From contig NZ_CP071182.1 of NCBI RefSeq assembly GCF_017298635.1, positions 2,604,001-2,668,000 of the forward strand: a stretch of 64,000 bases of DNA, in the 5' to 3' direction. Below, piece after piece: positions 26,463 through 36,808 of this stretch. Positions within the stretch are counted from its first letter, which is position 1, and each line of letters starts with the position of its first letter. The notes below the pieces were generated by a model. The model saw only the letters and a list, made by a program, of their open reading frames with translations, did not search any database and was not told the DNA's origin. The translations under genes and the position numbers were made by a program. The DNA is from Paenalicyclobacillus mengziensis. GTDB taxonomy: Bacteria > Bacillota > Bacilli > Alicyclobacillales > Alicyclobacillaceae.

Positions 26463-27227
26463 ATGAAATGGTTTTTCAACAGGTCATCCCAGGAGCAGAG
26501 CGGTACAGATTTGGAACTGTTGAAGGAAAACCTCCCCAGCCATGTGGCCATCATCATGGATGGAAATGGGAGATGGGCACGGCGGCGCGGGTTGCCTCGA
26601 GTGGCTGGACACCATGCGGGAATGTCGATAGTCCGGGATATTATTCGGGCAAGTGACGACCTTGGGCTTCAGTATCTGACCCTGTATGCGTTTTCTACGG
26701 AAAACTGGAAGCGACCGCGAGCGGAAGTTGAGTACTTGATGCGCCTTCCGGAAGAGTTTTTTCGCAGTGAAATCGACGAACTTGTGGAGCGGGGTGTCCG
26801 TGTTCGTTTTATTGGAGATACAGCGAAATTGCCACCGTACACGCAAGAGACTGTACGCCGCACCCTCGAACGTACAGAACGTAACACAGGTATGACCGTG
26901 TGCTTTGCCTTGAACTATGGAGGCCGAGCAGACGTGATTGAAGCGATAAAAGCTCTTGCCAAGGACTTTGCAAGTCAAGGCATGTCCTTTGATACGCTAA
27001 CAGAAGAGCGTTTCGCTGACTATTTATCTACATATGGGATACCAGACCCCGATCTGATTATTCGCACCAGTGGAGAACAACGCCTCAGCAACTTCTTAAT
27101 CTGGCAGGCTGCGTACGCAGAATTCTGGTTTACGGACGCCCTCTGGCCTGATTTCACGCGAGAGGATCTGCGACGGGCAATTATCGACTATCAGAAACGC
27201 AAGCGACGATTTGGTGGCTTGAAGTAG
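26463..27227 (+). CDS. uppS: Undecaprenyl diphosphate synthase
   Basis: UppS makes the C55 lipid carrier for wall polymers by adding isopentenyl units to farnesyl diphosphate. The 254-residue protein has the catalytic HVAIIMDGNGRWA, the region TLYAFSTENWKRP and the C-terminal PDPDLIIRTSGEQRLSNFL and WPDF motifs. ATG 26463 lies 9 nt after GGGGAGG (26447-26453); ATG 26445 is an alternative that adds six residues. Confidence 0.96.
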   Translation: MKWFFNRSSQEQSGTDLELLKENLPSHVAIIMDGNGRWARRRGLPRVAGHHAGMSIVRDIIRASDDLGLQYLTLYAFSTENWKRPRAEVEYLMRLPEEFFRSEIDELVERGVRVRFIGDTAKLPPYTQETVRRTLERTERNTGMTVCFALNYGGRADVIEAIKALAKDFASQGMSFDTLTEERFADYLSTYGIPDPDLIIRTSGEQRLSNFLIWQAAYAEFWFTDALWPDFTREDLRRAIIDYQKRKRRFGGLK

Positions 27228-27235
27228 GTGAAATT

Positions 27236-28012
27236 GTGCTGCAAAAACGGGTCATTACTGCCACGCTCGGTGTTGCCGTCGTCGTGCTGGCTTTGCTGCT
27301 GGGCACGACGACTTGGCAAGTGTTGGTTTTTATAGCCGCTGTTTGGGCCATGATAGAATTCGCATCGCTTGCGCACCAGCGCTTTTACGCGGTGATGAGT
27401 ATTTGCGCGTATCTGGTCATTGCCTACGCCGTCTTCAGCAGAAGCCCGGTTGGCACGCACTTTCTAGTCGTCGTCCTGGCTGTCTTTCTCGCAATCCCCG
27501 TTTTACTTCAAAATCGAGTGTCCGTGCAGCAGTCTGCTTTTGTATTGGCTGGTGCACTTTATATTGGTCTTGGTGCGAAGAGCCTGACGGAGATGCACGC
27601 CCTTCCGAACGGAACGCTCTGGCTGTTTGTCTACCTGCTTTCCGTGTGGTCGACCGATACAGCTGCCTATTTTGTCGGACGGTCGGTAGGCGGACGCAAA
27701 CTGTTGCCTGCAATCAGTCCGAACAAGACTGTGAGTGGATCACTCGGCGGACTCGTTGCGGCCATCATCATCCCGACTATTGTTGGCGTGATAGCCATTT
27801 CCCCGCACGGGTGGGTAAAGTACGTCGTCGTTGGTTTTGCGGCTTCTGTCGTCGGGCAAATTGGAGATTTGATAGAGTCTGCGTACAAGCGTACATCTGG
27901 CGTCAAGGACTCGGGACACCTGCTGCCAGGGCACGGAGGTATGCTCGACCGCACCGACAGTCTGCTCTTTGCTGCGCCAATCGTGCTATGGCTAATGACG
28001 AGTCTGCGATAA
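27236..28012 (+). CDS. cdsA: Phosphatidate cytidylyltransferase
   Basis: CdsA makes CDP-diacylglycerol, the precursor of acidic and zwitterionic phospholipids. The 258-residue membrane protein has about seven hydrophobic segments and the C-terminal family signature SAYKRTSGVKDSGHLLPGHG followed by GMLDRTDSLL. It starts with GTG 8 bp after uppS. Confidence 0.95.
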   Translation: MLQKRVITATLGVAVVVLALLLGTTTWQVLVFIAAVWAMIEFASLAHQRFYAVMSICAYLVIAYAVFSRSPVGTHFLVVVLAVFLAIPVLLQNRVSVQQSAFVLAGALYIGLGAKSLTEMHALPNGTLWLFVYLLSVWSTDTAAYFVGRSVGGRKLLPAISPNKTVSGSLGGLVAAIIIPTIVGVIAISPHGWVKYVVVGFAASVVGQIGDLIESAYKRTSGVKDSGHLLPGHGGMLDRTDSLLFAAPIVLWLMTSLR

Positions 28013-28085
28013 TTGTGATGAAACTTCAGTGCGCATAGAACGGCCATCGTGACAAGGTCGGAGTCCTGTTTGCGGGGGTGGCAAA

Positions 28086-29279
28086 GTGACAACTTCAATT
28101 ACCGTATTGGGTTCAACAGGTGTCATTGGGACACTGACGTTGGAGGTTCTCGAGGGGCTTAGTGAACAATTTCACGTTTTTGCACTTACTGCTGGACAAA
28201 ATATGGAACTCCTGGCGAAACAAATCATCGCAACAAGGCCCGAGTACGTATCGGTTGCCGATGAAGCCGCTCGGCAGCGTTTGTTAACGCTGCTTCCTCC
28301 GCGAACACCGTCGGTCGAGATTGGCATCGGTACCCCTGGTCTTGTTGCAGCTGCCGATTTGCCAGCGGATATTGTGGTATCTGCTGTCGTAGGGGCGGTC
28401 GGATTACTGCCAACATGGGCCGCCATTAACCGCGGTGCGACGATAGCGCTCGCAAACAAGGAAACGTTGGTAGCTGGCGGTGATTTAATCATGCCGGAGG
28501 CTGCCAAGCGGGGCGCAAAGATAGTCCCCGTGGATAGTGAACACTCAGCGATATTTCAGTGCCTTGAAGCAAGAGGGACCGGCGAGAATGCCGTCTCAAG
28601 GCTGCTTGTGACCGCATCCGGCGGACCGTTCCGGACGTGGCATGCAGAAGAACTAGAAAAAGTGACCGTAGCTGATGCACTCCGTCATCCAACGTGGAGC
28701 ATGGGGCGTAAAATTACCATCGATTCGGCTACACTGATGAATAAGGGGCTCGAGGTGATTGAGGCGCATCATTTGTTTGACGCGCCGTATGATAGTATTG
28801 AGGTAGTTGTACATCCTCAGAGCATGATTCACTCGATGGTGGAGTTTGTCGATGGGTCTATTGTTGCGCAGCTTGGCCTCCCGGATATGCGGTTGCCGAT
28901 TCAATACGCCCTGACATATCCAATGCGTCATCCGCGTAATGGAAAAAGATTAAACTTTGCCGAATTGTCGACCTTGACGTTTGAGGCACCGGACTTTGAG
29001 AGATTTCCGGCGCTTCGTTTGGCCTACGCTGCAGGACGAGCTGGCGGGTATGCACCGTGTGTTTTGAACGCGGCGAACGAAGTCGCTGTTCATGCGTTTC
29101 TCGCAGGTGAGCTACCCTATCGAGCGATACCGAAGGTTGTTGAGGAGACGCTACAAAGACATGCTATAGGCCACCCGCAGTCGATGGATGACCTGGTTGA
29201 AATGGATGTTGCATCCCGTCTCATGGCACAGGCGATTCTTCAGGAGGGCAGGTGGCGTGATTGGGGCTCGTATCCCTGA
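28086..29279 (+). CDS. dxr: 1-deoxy-D-xylulose-5-phosphate reductoisomerase
   Basis: Dxr is the second step of the methylerythritol-phosphate isoprenoid pathway. The 397-residue protein has the N-terminal NADPH-binding motif LGSTGVIGT, the substrate loop NKETLVAGG, the metal-binding VPVDSEHSAIFQ and the SMGRKITIDSATLMNKGLE stretch. GTG 28086 follows GGGGGTGG. It makes isoprenoid for the UppS step two genes upstream. It overlaps rseP by 19 bp. Confidence 0.97.
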   Translation: MTTSITVLGSTGVIGTLTLEVLEGLSEQFHVFALTAGQNMELLAKQIIATRPEYVSVADEAARQRLLTLLPPRTPSVEIGIGTPGLVAAADLPADIVVSAVVGAVGLLPTWAAINRGATIALANKETLVAGGDLIMPEAAKRGAKIVPVDSEHSAIFQCLEARGTGENAVSRLLVTASGGPFRTWHAEELEKVTVADALRHPTWSMGRKITIDSATLMNKGLEVIEAHHLFDAPYDSIEVVVHPQSMIHSMVEFVDGSIVAQLGLPDMRLPIQYALTYPMRHPRNGKRLNFAELSTLTFEAPDFERFPALRLAYAAGRAGGYAPCVLNAANEVAVHAFLAGELPYRAIPKVVEETLQRHAIGHPQSMDDLVEMDVASRLMAQAILQEGRWRDWGSYP

Positions 29280-30541
29280 TTGGTGCGTTAAAGGCGATTG
29301 TTGCCGTTGTGCTCGTGTTTCTCGGCACAATCGTCATTCATGAATTTGGACACTTCATTGTCGCAAAATGGTCTGGAGTCGCAGTTCCGACCTTTGCCGT
29401 CGGTTTTGGCCCGAAACTCGTGAAGTGGTTTCGCCATGGCACAGAGTATTCGATTCGGCCTTACCTGTTTGGCGGTTTTGTGCAACTAGCAGGTGAAGTG
29501 CCGCAGGACTCCTTGTTTAAAAAAGGGGAGCAGATCGCTGTCGTTGTGAATGGGAACGACCGCATCATCCAGGTTGGTGAACCGGATGACGTGAGAGACG
29601 GTGACGTCTACAGACTTGTCGATCTCGATTTGACGGACAAACTCACGATGACACTTGAGGCCGACGGCGTGGTTCGGACATACCGCGTCATGCCGCATGC
29701 ACGGTTGATGACGAGTGCGAAAAATTCCATGCCCATCGTGGAACGCCATGAACAGGTCCTTGGCAAGCCACTCTGGCAGCGGGCTTCAATTATCCTCGCT
29801 GGGCCAGTAATGAACTTTCTGCTTGCCGGAGTTTTGTTTTCGGTCGTATATATGCACACGGGAGTCCCGCTCAACCAACCGGTTCTTGGGCAAATTGAAG
29901 CGGGATCACCGGCGCAAGCGGCGGGTCTGACCATCGGAGACCGAGTGCTGTCCGTGGATGGTAAGAGCGTTTCGGACTGGATGAATTTTGTTGTCGCAAT
30001 CCAGCAGGATAAGTCCAACCCACCTGCACCGCTCGATTTGCGCATCGAACGCGCAGGTCAGGTCCGAAACATTGAAGTGACTCCGAGAATGGTCGACATC
30101 TCAGGCCAGCATGTGCCGCAGCTGGGTATTCACCAACCCGTCTCGTACAGCGTGGCGCAGACGGTGCCAAGTGGGTTTACCTCTGTCTACTATGGCACAT
30201 CACAGACCCTGGGTTACTTGGTGAATCATGTGATTGCGCAGCATCAGTTTCAAAACTTGTCTGGTCCAGTGGGTATTGCTGACGTCATTGGTCAGCAAGC
30301 GCAGGCTGGGGTCTGGAACGTACTCATGATAGCGGGTCTTCTCAGCTTGAATCTGGGACTGATGAACTTGCTCCCGATTCCCGCTCTTGACGGCGGTCGG
30401 CTGTTGTTTATGATTGTAGAGTTGTTCCGCGGCAAAGCCATCGATCCGAGAAAAGAGGGCATCGTGCATATCGTAGGGTTTGCGCTCTTGATGCTGTTTG
30501 GCGTGATGATTACCTATCGCGATGTGCTGAGGTTGTTTTAA
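29261..30541 (+). CDS. rseP: Site-2 protease RseP/RasP
   Basis: This intramembrane zinc protease cleaves anti-sigma factors and membrane-retained signal peptides. The 426-residue product has the HEFGH zinc motif in membrane segment 1 (about residue 26-30), a PDZ domain in the middle (GQIEAGSPAQAAGLTIGDRV) and the third ligand region NLLPIPALDGGRLLFMI. Start TTG 29261 is in the tail of dxr, 5 nt after AGGTGG. Confidence 0.95.
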   Translation: MGLVSLIGALKAIVAVVLVFLGTIVIHEFGHFIVAKWSGVAVPTFAVGFGPKLVKWFRHGTEYSIRPYLFGGFVQLAGEVPQDSLFKKGEQIAVVVNGNDRIIQVGEPDDVRDGDVYRLVDLDLTDKLTMTLEADGVVRTYRVMPHARLMTSAKNSMPIVERHEQVLGKPLWQRASIILAGPVMNFLLAGVLFSVVYMHTGVPLNQPVLGQIEAGSPAQAAGLTIGDRVLSVDGKSVSDWMNFVVAIQQDKSNPPAPLDLRIERAGQVRNIEVTPRMVDISGQHVPQLGIHQPVSYSVAQTVPSGFTSVYYGTSQTLGYLVNHVIAQHQFQNLSGPVGIADVIGQQAQAGVWNVLMIAGLLSLNLGLMNLLPIPALDGGRLLFMIVELFRGKAIDPRKEGIVHIVGFALLMLFGVMITYRDVLRLF

Positions 30542-30587
30542 TCCTTGACGTCTGATTCGAACTGGTCAATGTGGGAGGAACTTTTGG

Positions 30588-32282
30588 ATGCGACAGAGTA
30601 AGCTTTTCCTGAATACCATGCGAGAGAACCCGGCAGATGCGGAGATTGCAAGCCATCAACTGATGGTTCGGGCAGGACTCATTCGCCAACTCACTGCCGG
30701 GGTATACACCTTTTTACCCCTCGGTTACAGGGTGTTGACTAAGATTGAGGCCATTGTGGAATCGGAAATGGATGCCATTGGGGCTCAGGAAGTGCTGCTA
30801 CCGGCCGTTCAGCCTGAAGAATTATGGGTACAATCGGGCAGGTCGGAGACTTATGGTCCGGACATGTTCCGCCTCGCGGATAGGCATGACAGACGGATGG
30901 TGCTGGGACCGACGCATGAAGAGGTCGTGACCAGTCTGATTAACAATGAAGTGAATTCATATCGTCAACTGCCGCTGACACTCTATCAGATTCAGACCAA
31001 GTTCCGCGATGAAGTGCGTCCCCGCGGCGGACTCCTTCGGGTACGAGAATTCCGTATGAAGGATGCCTACTCGTTCCATACGTCATTAGAGAGTCTCGAT
31101 GAAACCTACCGCGACATGCACGACGCGTATTGCAAGATTTTTGAGAGACTCGGGATTCTTTACCGTGCTGTTGAAGCAGATTCGGGAGCCATTGGAGGCA
31201 CAGGCGGATCCCACGAATTTATGGTGCTGTCCGATGCTGGTGAAGATACGGTGGCTGGCTGCACACATTGCGATTACTCGGCCAACCTCGAAAAGGCTGT
31301 GGCAACCCCACTTGCCAAAGCAGACGCCACGAATACACCGAGGGCCACGGTGGTACCGACACCGGGGACGAAAACCATTGCTGACCTTTGTCAGGTATTG
31401 TCGGTTCCGGCTTCGTCGATTATCAAAGTCGTGGTCTACATGGCGGATGGACAAGCCGTTGGCGTTTGCCTGCGCGGCGACCACGAAGTCAACGAAGCAA
31501 AGTTGAAAGCGGTCCTTGACGTCACAAATCTGAGGTTGGCCAGTGCTGACGAAGTTCTCGCTCGTGCAGGTAAGCGTGTTGGATTTGTAGGACCGAACGC
31601 TCCGATTCGTATCGTCTTTGACCGTGACGTGATGAGTGTAGCGGATGGCGTGGCAGCGATGGCCGGAGAAGACGAACACATAATTCATGTCGTTCCCGGA
31701 CGTGATTTTGAGCTGAAGGAGACCGTCGATATCCGTAACGTTGTAGAAGGAGACGCCTGTCCGCGTTGTGGGGAAGCTTTGGCGTTTTACAACGGCATCG
31801 AAGTTGGACACATCTTTAAACTCGGCACGCGTTATACGGACGCTTTTGACACTACGTACTTGGACGAAAAGGGCGAGTCTTGCCGCATCACGATGGGGTG
31901 CTATGGACTTGGGACATCCCGTGTGCTCGCCGCCATCGTAGAGCAGTCACACGACGAGAAAGGTATCATCTGGCCGCTCTCCGTGGCGCCTTACCAGGTT
32001 CATATTGTCCTCGTGAGCGTGAAGGACGAAGCCCAGGTCAAAGCGTCAGAGTCTCTCTATCATCGCCTCCTCGCGGCTGGCGTTGAAGTGTTGTTTGATG
32101 ACAGGGACGAACGTCCGGGTGTGAAATTCAACGATGCAGACTTGATTGGCTTACCGGTTCGAGTGACGGTCGGGAACAAGATCAAGGACGGTCAGGTCGA
32201 ACTGAAGGACAGAAAAACCGGCGAGGTTCAGGTTCTCTCTGTTGAGGAAGCGTTCGGTGCGGTACTCGGGATGGTAAAGTAA
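30588..32282 (+). CDS. proS: Prolyl-tRNA synthetase (bacterial type with editing domain)
   Basis: ProS charges tRNA-Pro. The 564-residue class II enzyme has motif 1 (VESEMDAIGAQEVLLPAVQP), motif 2 (TKFRDEVRPRGGLLRVREF) and motif 3 (GCYGLGTSRVLAAIVEQ). A YbaK-like editing insertion lies between motifs 2 and 3 (about residues 235-385), so it can clear misacylated Ala-tRNA-Pro. ATG 30588 follows GGGAGGAAC. Confidence 0.97.
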   Translation: MRQSKLFLNTMRENPADAEIASHQLMVRAGLIRQLTAGVYTFLPLGYRVLTKIEAIVESEMDAIGAQEVLLPAVQPEELWVQSGRSETYGPDMFRLADRHDRRMVLGPTHEEVVTSLINNEVNSYRQLPLTLYQIQTKFRDEVRPRGGLLRVREFRMKDAYSFHTSLESLDETYRDMHDAYCKIFERLGILYRAVEADSGAIGGTGGSHEFMVLSDAGEDTVAGCTHCDYSANLEKAVATPLAKADATNTPRATVVPTPGTKTIADLCQVLSVPASSIIKVVVYMADGQAVGVCLRGDHEVNEAKLKAVLDVTNLRLASADEVLARAGKRVGFVGPNAPIRIVFDRDVMSVADGVAAMAGEDEHIIHVVPGRDFELKETVDIRNVVEGDACPRCGEALAFYNGIEVGHIFKLGTRYTDAFDTTYLDEKGESCRITMGCYGLGTSRVLAAIVEQSHDEKGIIWPLSVAPYQVHIVLVSVKDEAQVKASESLYHRLLAAGVEVLFDDRDERPGVKFNDADLIGLPVRVTVGNKIKDGQVELKDRKTGEVQVLSVEEAFGAVLGMVK

Positions 32283-32330
32283 GACGTAACATTCGAACGA
32301 AGTGCGTGAGATAAAGACAGGAGGATAAGC

Positions 32331-35300
32331 ATGGACACTGCAGAAGGACAGAACGATGCGGTGGTGATGACCCCGATTGCACTAGCAAGGGAGCTCATCC
32401 CAGCGATTGAGGCCGTCCGTGTGGAGTTGTCAAAGCGACATCTCGTTGTCCTCTTAAAACCTATGATTCAGCCGAATTTGCTTTCGACGGTGGACAAGTT
32501 GTCTCTCGAGAGCGGCCATGTTCTTGACTATCTCCATCGGGTAAAAAAGCTTGACGTCCTTTGCGAAACCGAATTTGCAGATGCGTCCTGCGACGTCCGG
32601 ACGGCAAGAGAACTGGATCCGAGTCTCTTGTCAGACGACGCTTGCTCGGTCATGACAGACCTGCTTCTTGACTGGTACACCGACGAAGAGGGTGTTACCG
32701 GTGCGATGCTGCGGCACGCAGCAAGGGAAGTCAGCATTCTGCCAAGCTGCCACATTCGTTTCTTACTCGGAACCGATGCTGAGTGCGCGAAGGTCACAAA
32801 GAAACGGGCCACAGAGTGGATGGAAACGCAGTTTCGCCGTGTCTTCGGTGTCGCGGTGCGATGTGAGTGCACAGTGGATGCAGGGGCGCAAGCGCGACGT
32901 GACGCCTTACGGCGTGAACTCGATGATGCTCAGCAAAAGGAAGTTGCTGACATGATTTTGCGTGAACAGGAAATGGCGAAACGTGCGGTTGCAGCAGAGG
33001 AGAAGCGTCCTGAGCAGGGTGGAGACAGACCTTGGCGACGGAAGAAAGAGGACGACGGTCCCGTACAGCCGCTCACGCTTGGGCGCGCAATTGACGAGCA
33101 ACCGATTTCCATTCACGACATCCAGGATGAGATGCGCCGTGCTGTGATTGTGGGGCGGGTATTCCGGTACGAGACGAGAACACTTCCGAGCGGCCGGACG
33201 CTCATTCAGTTTAACCTGACAGACGACAAGGACTCGATTTCCGCGAAGCTGTTTGCGAGCACGGATCGGCAACTACAAGCGCTAGAGCCGCTCGCAGACG
33301 GTGTGCACATTAAAGTCCAGGGCAATGTTCAATTTGACACATACGCGAAAGAACTCGTATTCATGGTTCAGGACATGCAGCCTGCCGATCCGTTGCTTCG
33401 GCGTGACGACGCCCCAGAGAAGCGGGTCGAGTTGCACATGCACTCTACCATGTCTACGCTCGACGGCATCGCTGAGGTCAAAGATTACGTGAAGCAGGCA
33501 GCCAAGTGGGGGCACAAGGCGATTGCCATCACGGACCATGGAGTGGCACAGGCATTTCCGGACGCATACGCAGCTGGCAAAAAAAATGACATTAAAGTCA
33601 TCCTGGGTGTCGAGGCGTACGTGGTGGACGACGGCGCACCGGTGGTGTACCGACCGAGTGAGACTTCTCTTCAAGACGCAACTTTTGTCGTCTTTGACAC
33701 GGAGACGACAGGCCTCAATGCGAGAGAAGACACACTGATTGAATTGTCCGCAGTCAAGGTCGTCGCGGGTCAGATTGTTGATACGTTCACGACCCTCATC
33801 GATCCGCTGCGGCGGATTCCGCCGAAGGTCTCCGAACTGACGGGCATCACGGATGATATGGTGAAGGGCCAACCGCAACTCTCTGCAGCACTTGACGACT
33901 TCGGCAAGTTTGCAGAAGGGGCAGTCTGGGTTGCGCACAACGCCGAGTTTGACGTTGGCTTTCTTGGGCAGTGCGCACTTCGCTTGGGACTGCCGGACTG
34001 GACCGCGTCGGTCGTCGATACCTTGGCGCTCGCGCGGGCGCTCTACCCTGGGGAGAAGAATTACCGCCTAAAGACCTTGACGCAAAAATTTGAAGTCGAG
34101 CTTGTGAACCACCACCGCGCGCTTGCCGACTCGGAAGCAACAGCCAAAGTCTTTTTGAAGCTGCTTGAGGGTGTGAGAGCTCGGAGTATCACGACTGTTT
34201 CGCAACTGAACACGTTAAGGGGCGGGGTAGACGTGACCCGCGTACGACCGTTCCACCTGACGATGCTCGCGCAAAACACGAGTGGTTTGCGCAACATCTA
34301 TGAACTGATTTCTTTCTCTCATACCAAAACATTTCATCGGGTTCCGAGAATACCAAAGAGCGAGTTGGCGAAACGTCGTCAGGGTGTGCTAATCGGCAGC
34401 GGCTGTCAGCAAGGCGAGGTCTTCCAGGCGTTTTTGCGGGGCAAGTCCGTGGACGAGATTGAGGAGTTGTGCAAGTTCTACGATTACCTCGAGCTTCAAC
34501 CGCTGGCTCATTACGAACCGCTCATCCGCGAAGGTATGATTCAAAGTCTCGAGAGCGTGAAAGACATCCATCGGCAGATTGTGGCCATTGGCAAGCGGCT
34601 TGACATCCCTGTGGTCGCGACAGGCGACGTGCACTACTTGAATCCGGCTGATGCGGTCTATCGGGACATTTTTCTGCAGTCTCAGGGGACGACGGGTCCG
34701 CAACCGCCCATGCACTTCTATACAACGGATGAAATGCTGGCCGCATTCACCCACCTCGGGGAAGACGCTCTGGAGGTTGTCGTGCACGCGTCGCAGCGGA
34801 TCGCCGATTTGATTGAAGAAGTGCGGCCGATGCCAAACGAGCTGTTCACTCCTGTCATTGAGGGCGCTGAGGAAGAAATGCAGCGCATGTCGTATGAAAA
34901 GGCGAAGCGGTTGTATGGCGATCCGCTGCCTGAAATTGTAGAGGCCCGTCTCAAGAAGGAACTGGACTCGATTATTACGCACGGGTTCTCTGTCATCTAC
35001 TTCATCGCGCACAAGCTGGTCGTCAAGTCTCTGTCAGACGGCTACTTGGTTGGTAGTCGTGGTTCGGTCGGATCATCCCTGGTTGCAACCATGACGGATA
35101 TTACCGAAGTGAATCCTCTGCCGCCGCATTACCGCTGTTCGACGTGTCAGCACAACGAGTTTATCCAGGACGGATCGGTAGGGTCCGGATTCGATTTACC
35201 GGAAAAGGTTTGCCCGAATTGCGGCACGCCGATGGTGAAAGACGGCCAGGACATTCCGTTCGAGACGTTCCTTGGATTTAAGGGCGACAAGGTTCCTGAT

Positions 35301-36731
35301 ATTGACCTGAACTTTTCCGGCGAGTATCAGCCGCGCGCGCATCAGTACACGGTTGAGTTGTTTGGCGAGGACCACGTCTTTCGGGCAGGAACGATTTCAA
35401 CTGTGGCCGAGAAAACTGCATACGGCTATGTGCGCAAGTTCGCGGATGAGCGGGGCATGGTGCTTCGAAATGCGGAAATCGACAGACTCGTTCAAGGCTG
35501 CACAGGCATCAAGCGGACGACGGGTCAGCATCCTGGCGGCATGGTCGTCGTACCTGCGCACAAGAGCATTTACGAATTCACACCCGTTCAGTTCCCGGCA
35601 GATGACCTGAATGCGGGCATGCGGACGACCCATTTTGACTATCACTCGGGCCTTGAGAGCTGTCTTTTGAAGCTCGATATCCTTGGCCATGACGATCCGA
35701 CGGTGATTCGTATGCTGCAAGACTTGACGGAGGTCGATCCGAAGTCGATTCCGCTTGACGACCCAAAGGTCATCGGCCTCTTTAGCGGCACTGAGACACT
35801 GGGCGTCAAGCCTGATGACATCCGCTCCAACACAGGAACGTACGCGATTCCTGAGTTTGGCACCAAGTTTGTGCGGCAGATGCTTGAGGACACAAGGCCG
35901 ACCACTTTCTCTGAGCTGGTGCGTATTTCCGGCTTGTCGCACGGGACGGACGTGTGGTTGAACAACGCGCAGGACCTGATTCGAAGAGGCGTTGCGACCC
36001 TGTCTGAAGTCATTTGTGCACGTGACGACATCATGGTCTACCTCATCTACAAAGGGCTCGATCCGTCGCGGGCGTTTAAAATCATGGAAGGTATCCGAAA
36101 AGGTAAGGGTGTCACGGAAGACGACGAAGCTTACATGCGTCAGTTTGATGTACCCGATTGGTACATCGAGTCGGGCCGACGTATCAAGTACATGTTCCCG
36201 AAGGCACACGCCGCGGCGTACGTCTTGATGGCAGTTCGAATTGCATGGTTTAAGGTCCATCATCCACTCGCATTTTACGCCACGTATTTCAGCGTTCGCG
36301 CCGACGACTTTGATGTCGAGTTGATGGCCAAGGGCCGAGAGGCGATTGTGGCGCGGATTGAGGAAATCGAATCCAAAGGAAACGCCGCCTTGCCGAAGGA
36401 AAAGAGTCTTTTGACGGTACTTGAAGTCGCGTTGGAGATGGTGGTTCGCGGGTATAAGTTCCTGCCGGTTGACCTCTACGAGTCCCATGCCAAGCGGTTC
36501 CTGGTGAAAGAAGACCAGCAGGCGCTGTTGCCGCCGTTTGCGGCCATCCCTGGTGTCGGTGAGGCTGCTGCAGCCAGCCTTCACAAAGCTGCTTCGGAAG
36601 GACCCTTTCTCTCGATTGAAGACCTGCAGTCTCGGAGCCGGGTCTCGAAGACTGTCGTTGAGATTTTGGAAGGCCTCGGCTGCCTCGCGGGTCTCCCTGA
36701 AACAAACCAGTTGTCCCTGTTTGAACTGTAA
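32331..36731 (+). CDS. polC: DNA polymerase III alpha subunit PolC
   Basis: PolC is the main replicative polymerase of low-GC Gram-positives. The 1466-residue protein has an N-terminal domain, an OB fold (about 260-350), a PHP domain from about 368 (VELHMHSTMSTLDG), a DEDDh proofreading exonuclease inserted at about 450 (FDTETTG, AHNAEFDVGFL, HRALADSEAT), a four-Cys zinc motif near 930-965 and the catalytic PDIDLNFSG near 988. It ends in QLSLFEL, resembling a beta-clamp-binding motif. Length is typical for PolC (about 1430). Confidence 0.98.
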   Translation: MDTAEGQNDAVVMTPIALARELIPAIEAVRVELSKRHLVVLLKPMIQPNLLSTVDKLSLESGHVLDYLHRVKKLDVLCETEFADASCDVRTARELDPSLLSDDACSVMTDLLLDWYTDEEGVTGAMLRHAAREVSILPSCHIRFLLGTDAECAKVTKKRATEWMETQFRRVFGVAVRCECTVDAGAQARRDALRRELDDAQQKEVADMILREQEMAKRAVAAEEKRPEQGGDRPWRRKKEDDGPVQPLTLGRAIDEQPISIHDIQDEMRRAVIVGRVFRYETRTLPSGRTLIQFNLTDDKDSISAKLFASTDRQLQALEPLADGVHIKVQGNVQFDTYAKELVFMVQDMQPADPLLRRDDAPEKRVELHMHSTMSTLDGIAEVKDYVKQAAKWGHKAIAITDHGVAQAFPDAYAAGKKNDIKVILGVEAYVVDDGAPVVYRPSETSLQDATFVVFDTETTGLNAREDTLIELSAVKVVAGQIVDTFTTLIDPLRRIPPKVSELTGITDDMVKGQPQLSAALDDFGKFAEGAVWVAHNAEFDVGFLGQCALRLGLPDWTASVVDTLALARALYPGEKNYRLKTLTQKFEVELVNHHRALADSEATAKVFLKLLEGVRARSITTVSQLNTLRGGVDVTRVRPFHLTMLAQNTSGLRNIYELISFSHTKTFHRVPRIPKSELAKRRQGVLIGSGCQQGEVFQAFLRGKSVDEIEELCKFYDYLELQPLAHYEPLIREGMIQSLESVKDIHRQIVAIGKRLDIPVVATGDVHYLNPADAVYRDIFLQSQGTTGPQPPMHFYTTDEMLAAFTHLGEDALEVVVHASQRIADLIEEVRPMPNELFTPVIEGAEEEMQRMSYEKAKRLYGDPLPEIVEARLKKELDSIITHGFSVIYFIAHKLVVKSLSDGYLVGSRGSVGSSLVATMTDITEVNPLPPHYRCSTCQHNEFIQDGSVGSGFDLPEKVCPNCGTPMVKDGQDIPFETFLGFKGDKVPDIDLNFSGEYQPRAHQYTVELFGEDHVFRAGTISTVAEKTAYGYVRKFADERGMVLRNAEIDRLVQGCTGIKRTTGQHPGGMVVVPAHKSIYEFTPVQFPADDLNAGMRTTHFDYHSGLESCLLKLDILGHDDPTVIRMLQDLTEVDPKSIPLDDPKVIGLFSGTETLGVKPDDIRSNTGTYAIPEFGTKFVRQMLEDTRPTTFSELVRISGLSHGTDVWLNNAQDLIRRGVATLSEVICARDDIMVYLIYKGLDPSRAFKIMEGIRKGKGVTEDDEAYMRQFDVPDWYIESGRRIKYMFPKAHAAAYVLMAVRIAWFKVHHPLAFYATYFSVRADDFDVELMAKGREAIVARIEEIESKGNAALPKEKSLLTVLEVALEMVVRGYKFLPVDLYESHAKRFLVKEDQQALLPPFAAIPGVGEAAAASLHKAASEGPFLSIEDLQSRSRVSKTVVEILEGLGCLAGLPETNQLSLFEL

Positions 36732-36734
36732 AGG

Positions 36735-36769
36735 AAAGGCGCCCCTCGTTTTGGGGCGCCTTTGTTCTT
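36735..36769 (+). terminator. polC terminator
   Basis: AAAGGCGCCCC (36735-36745) pairs with GGGGCGCCTTT (36753-36763); TTGTTCTT follows. It separates polC from the minus-strand tdk. Confidence 0.85.
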
Positions 36770-36808
36770 CGCATGGAGGCAGTGGCGAACGCATGAATAC
36801 CGTTACCC

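Noticed and set aside
35397..36794. 465-codon frame antisense to polC
   Set aside because: It is wholly opposite the conserved polymerase region, has no recognisable motif and no start site; a codon-bias shadow.
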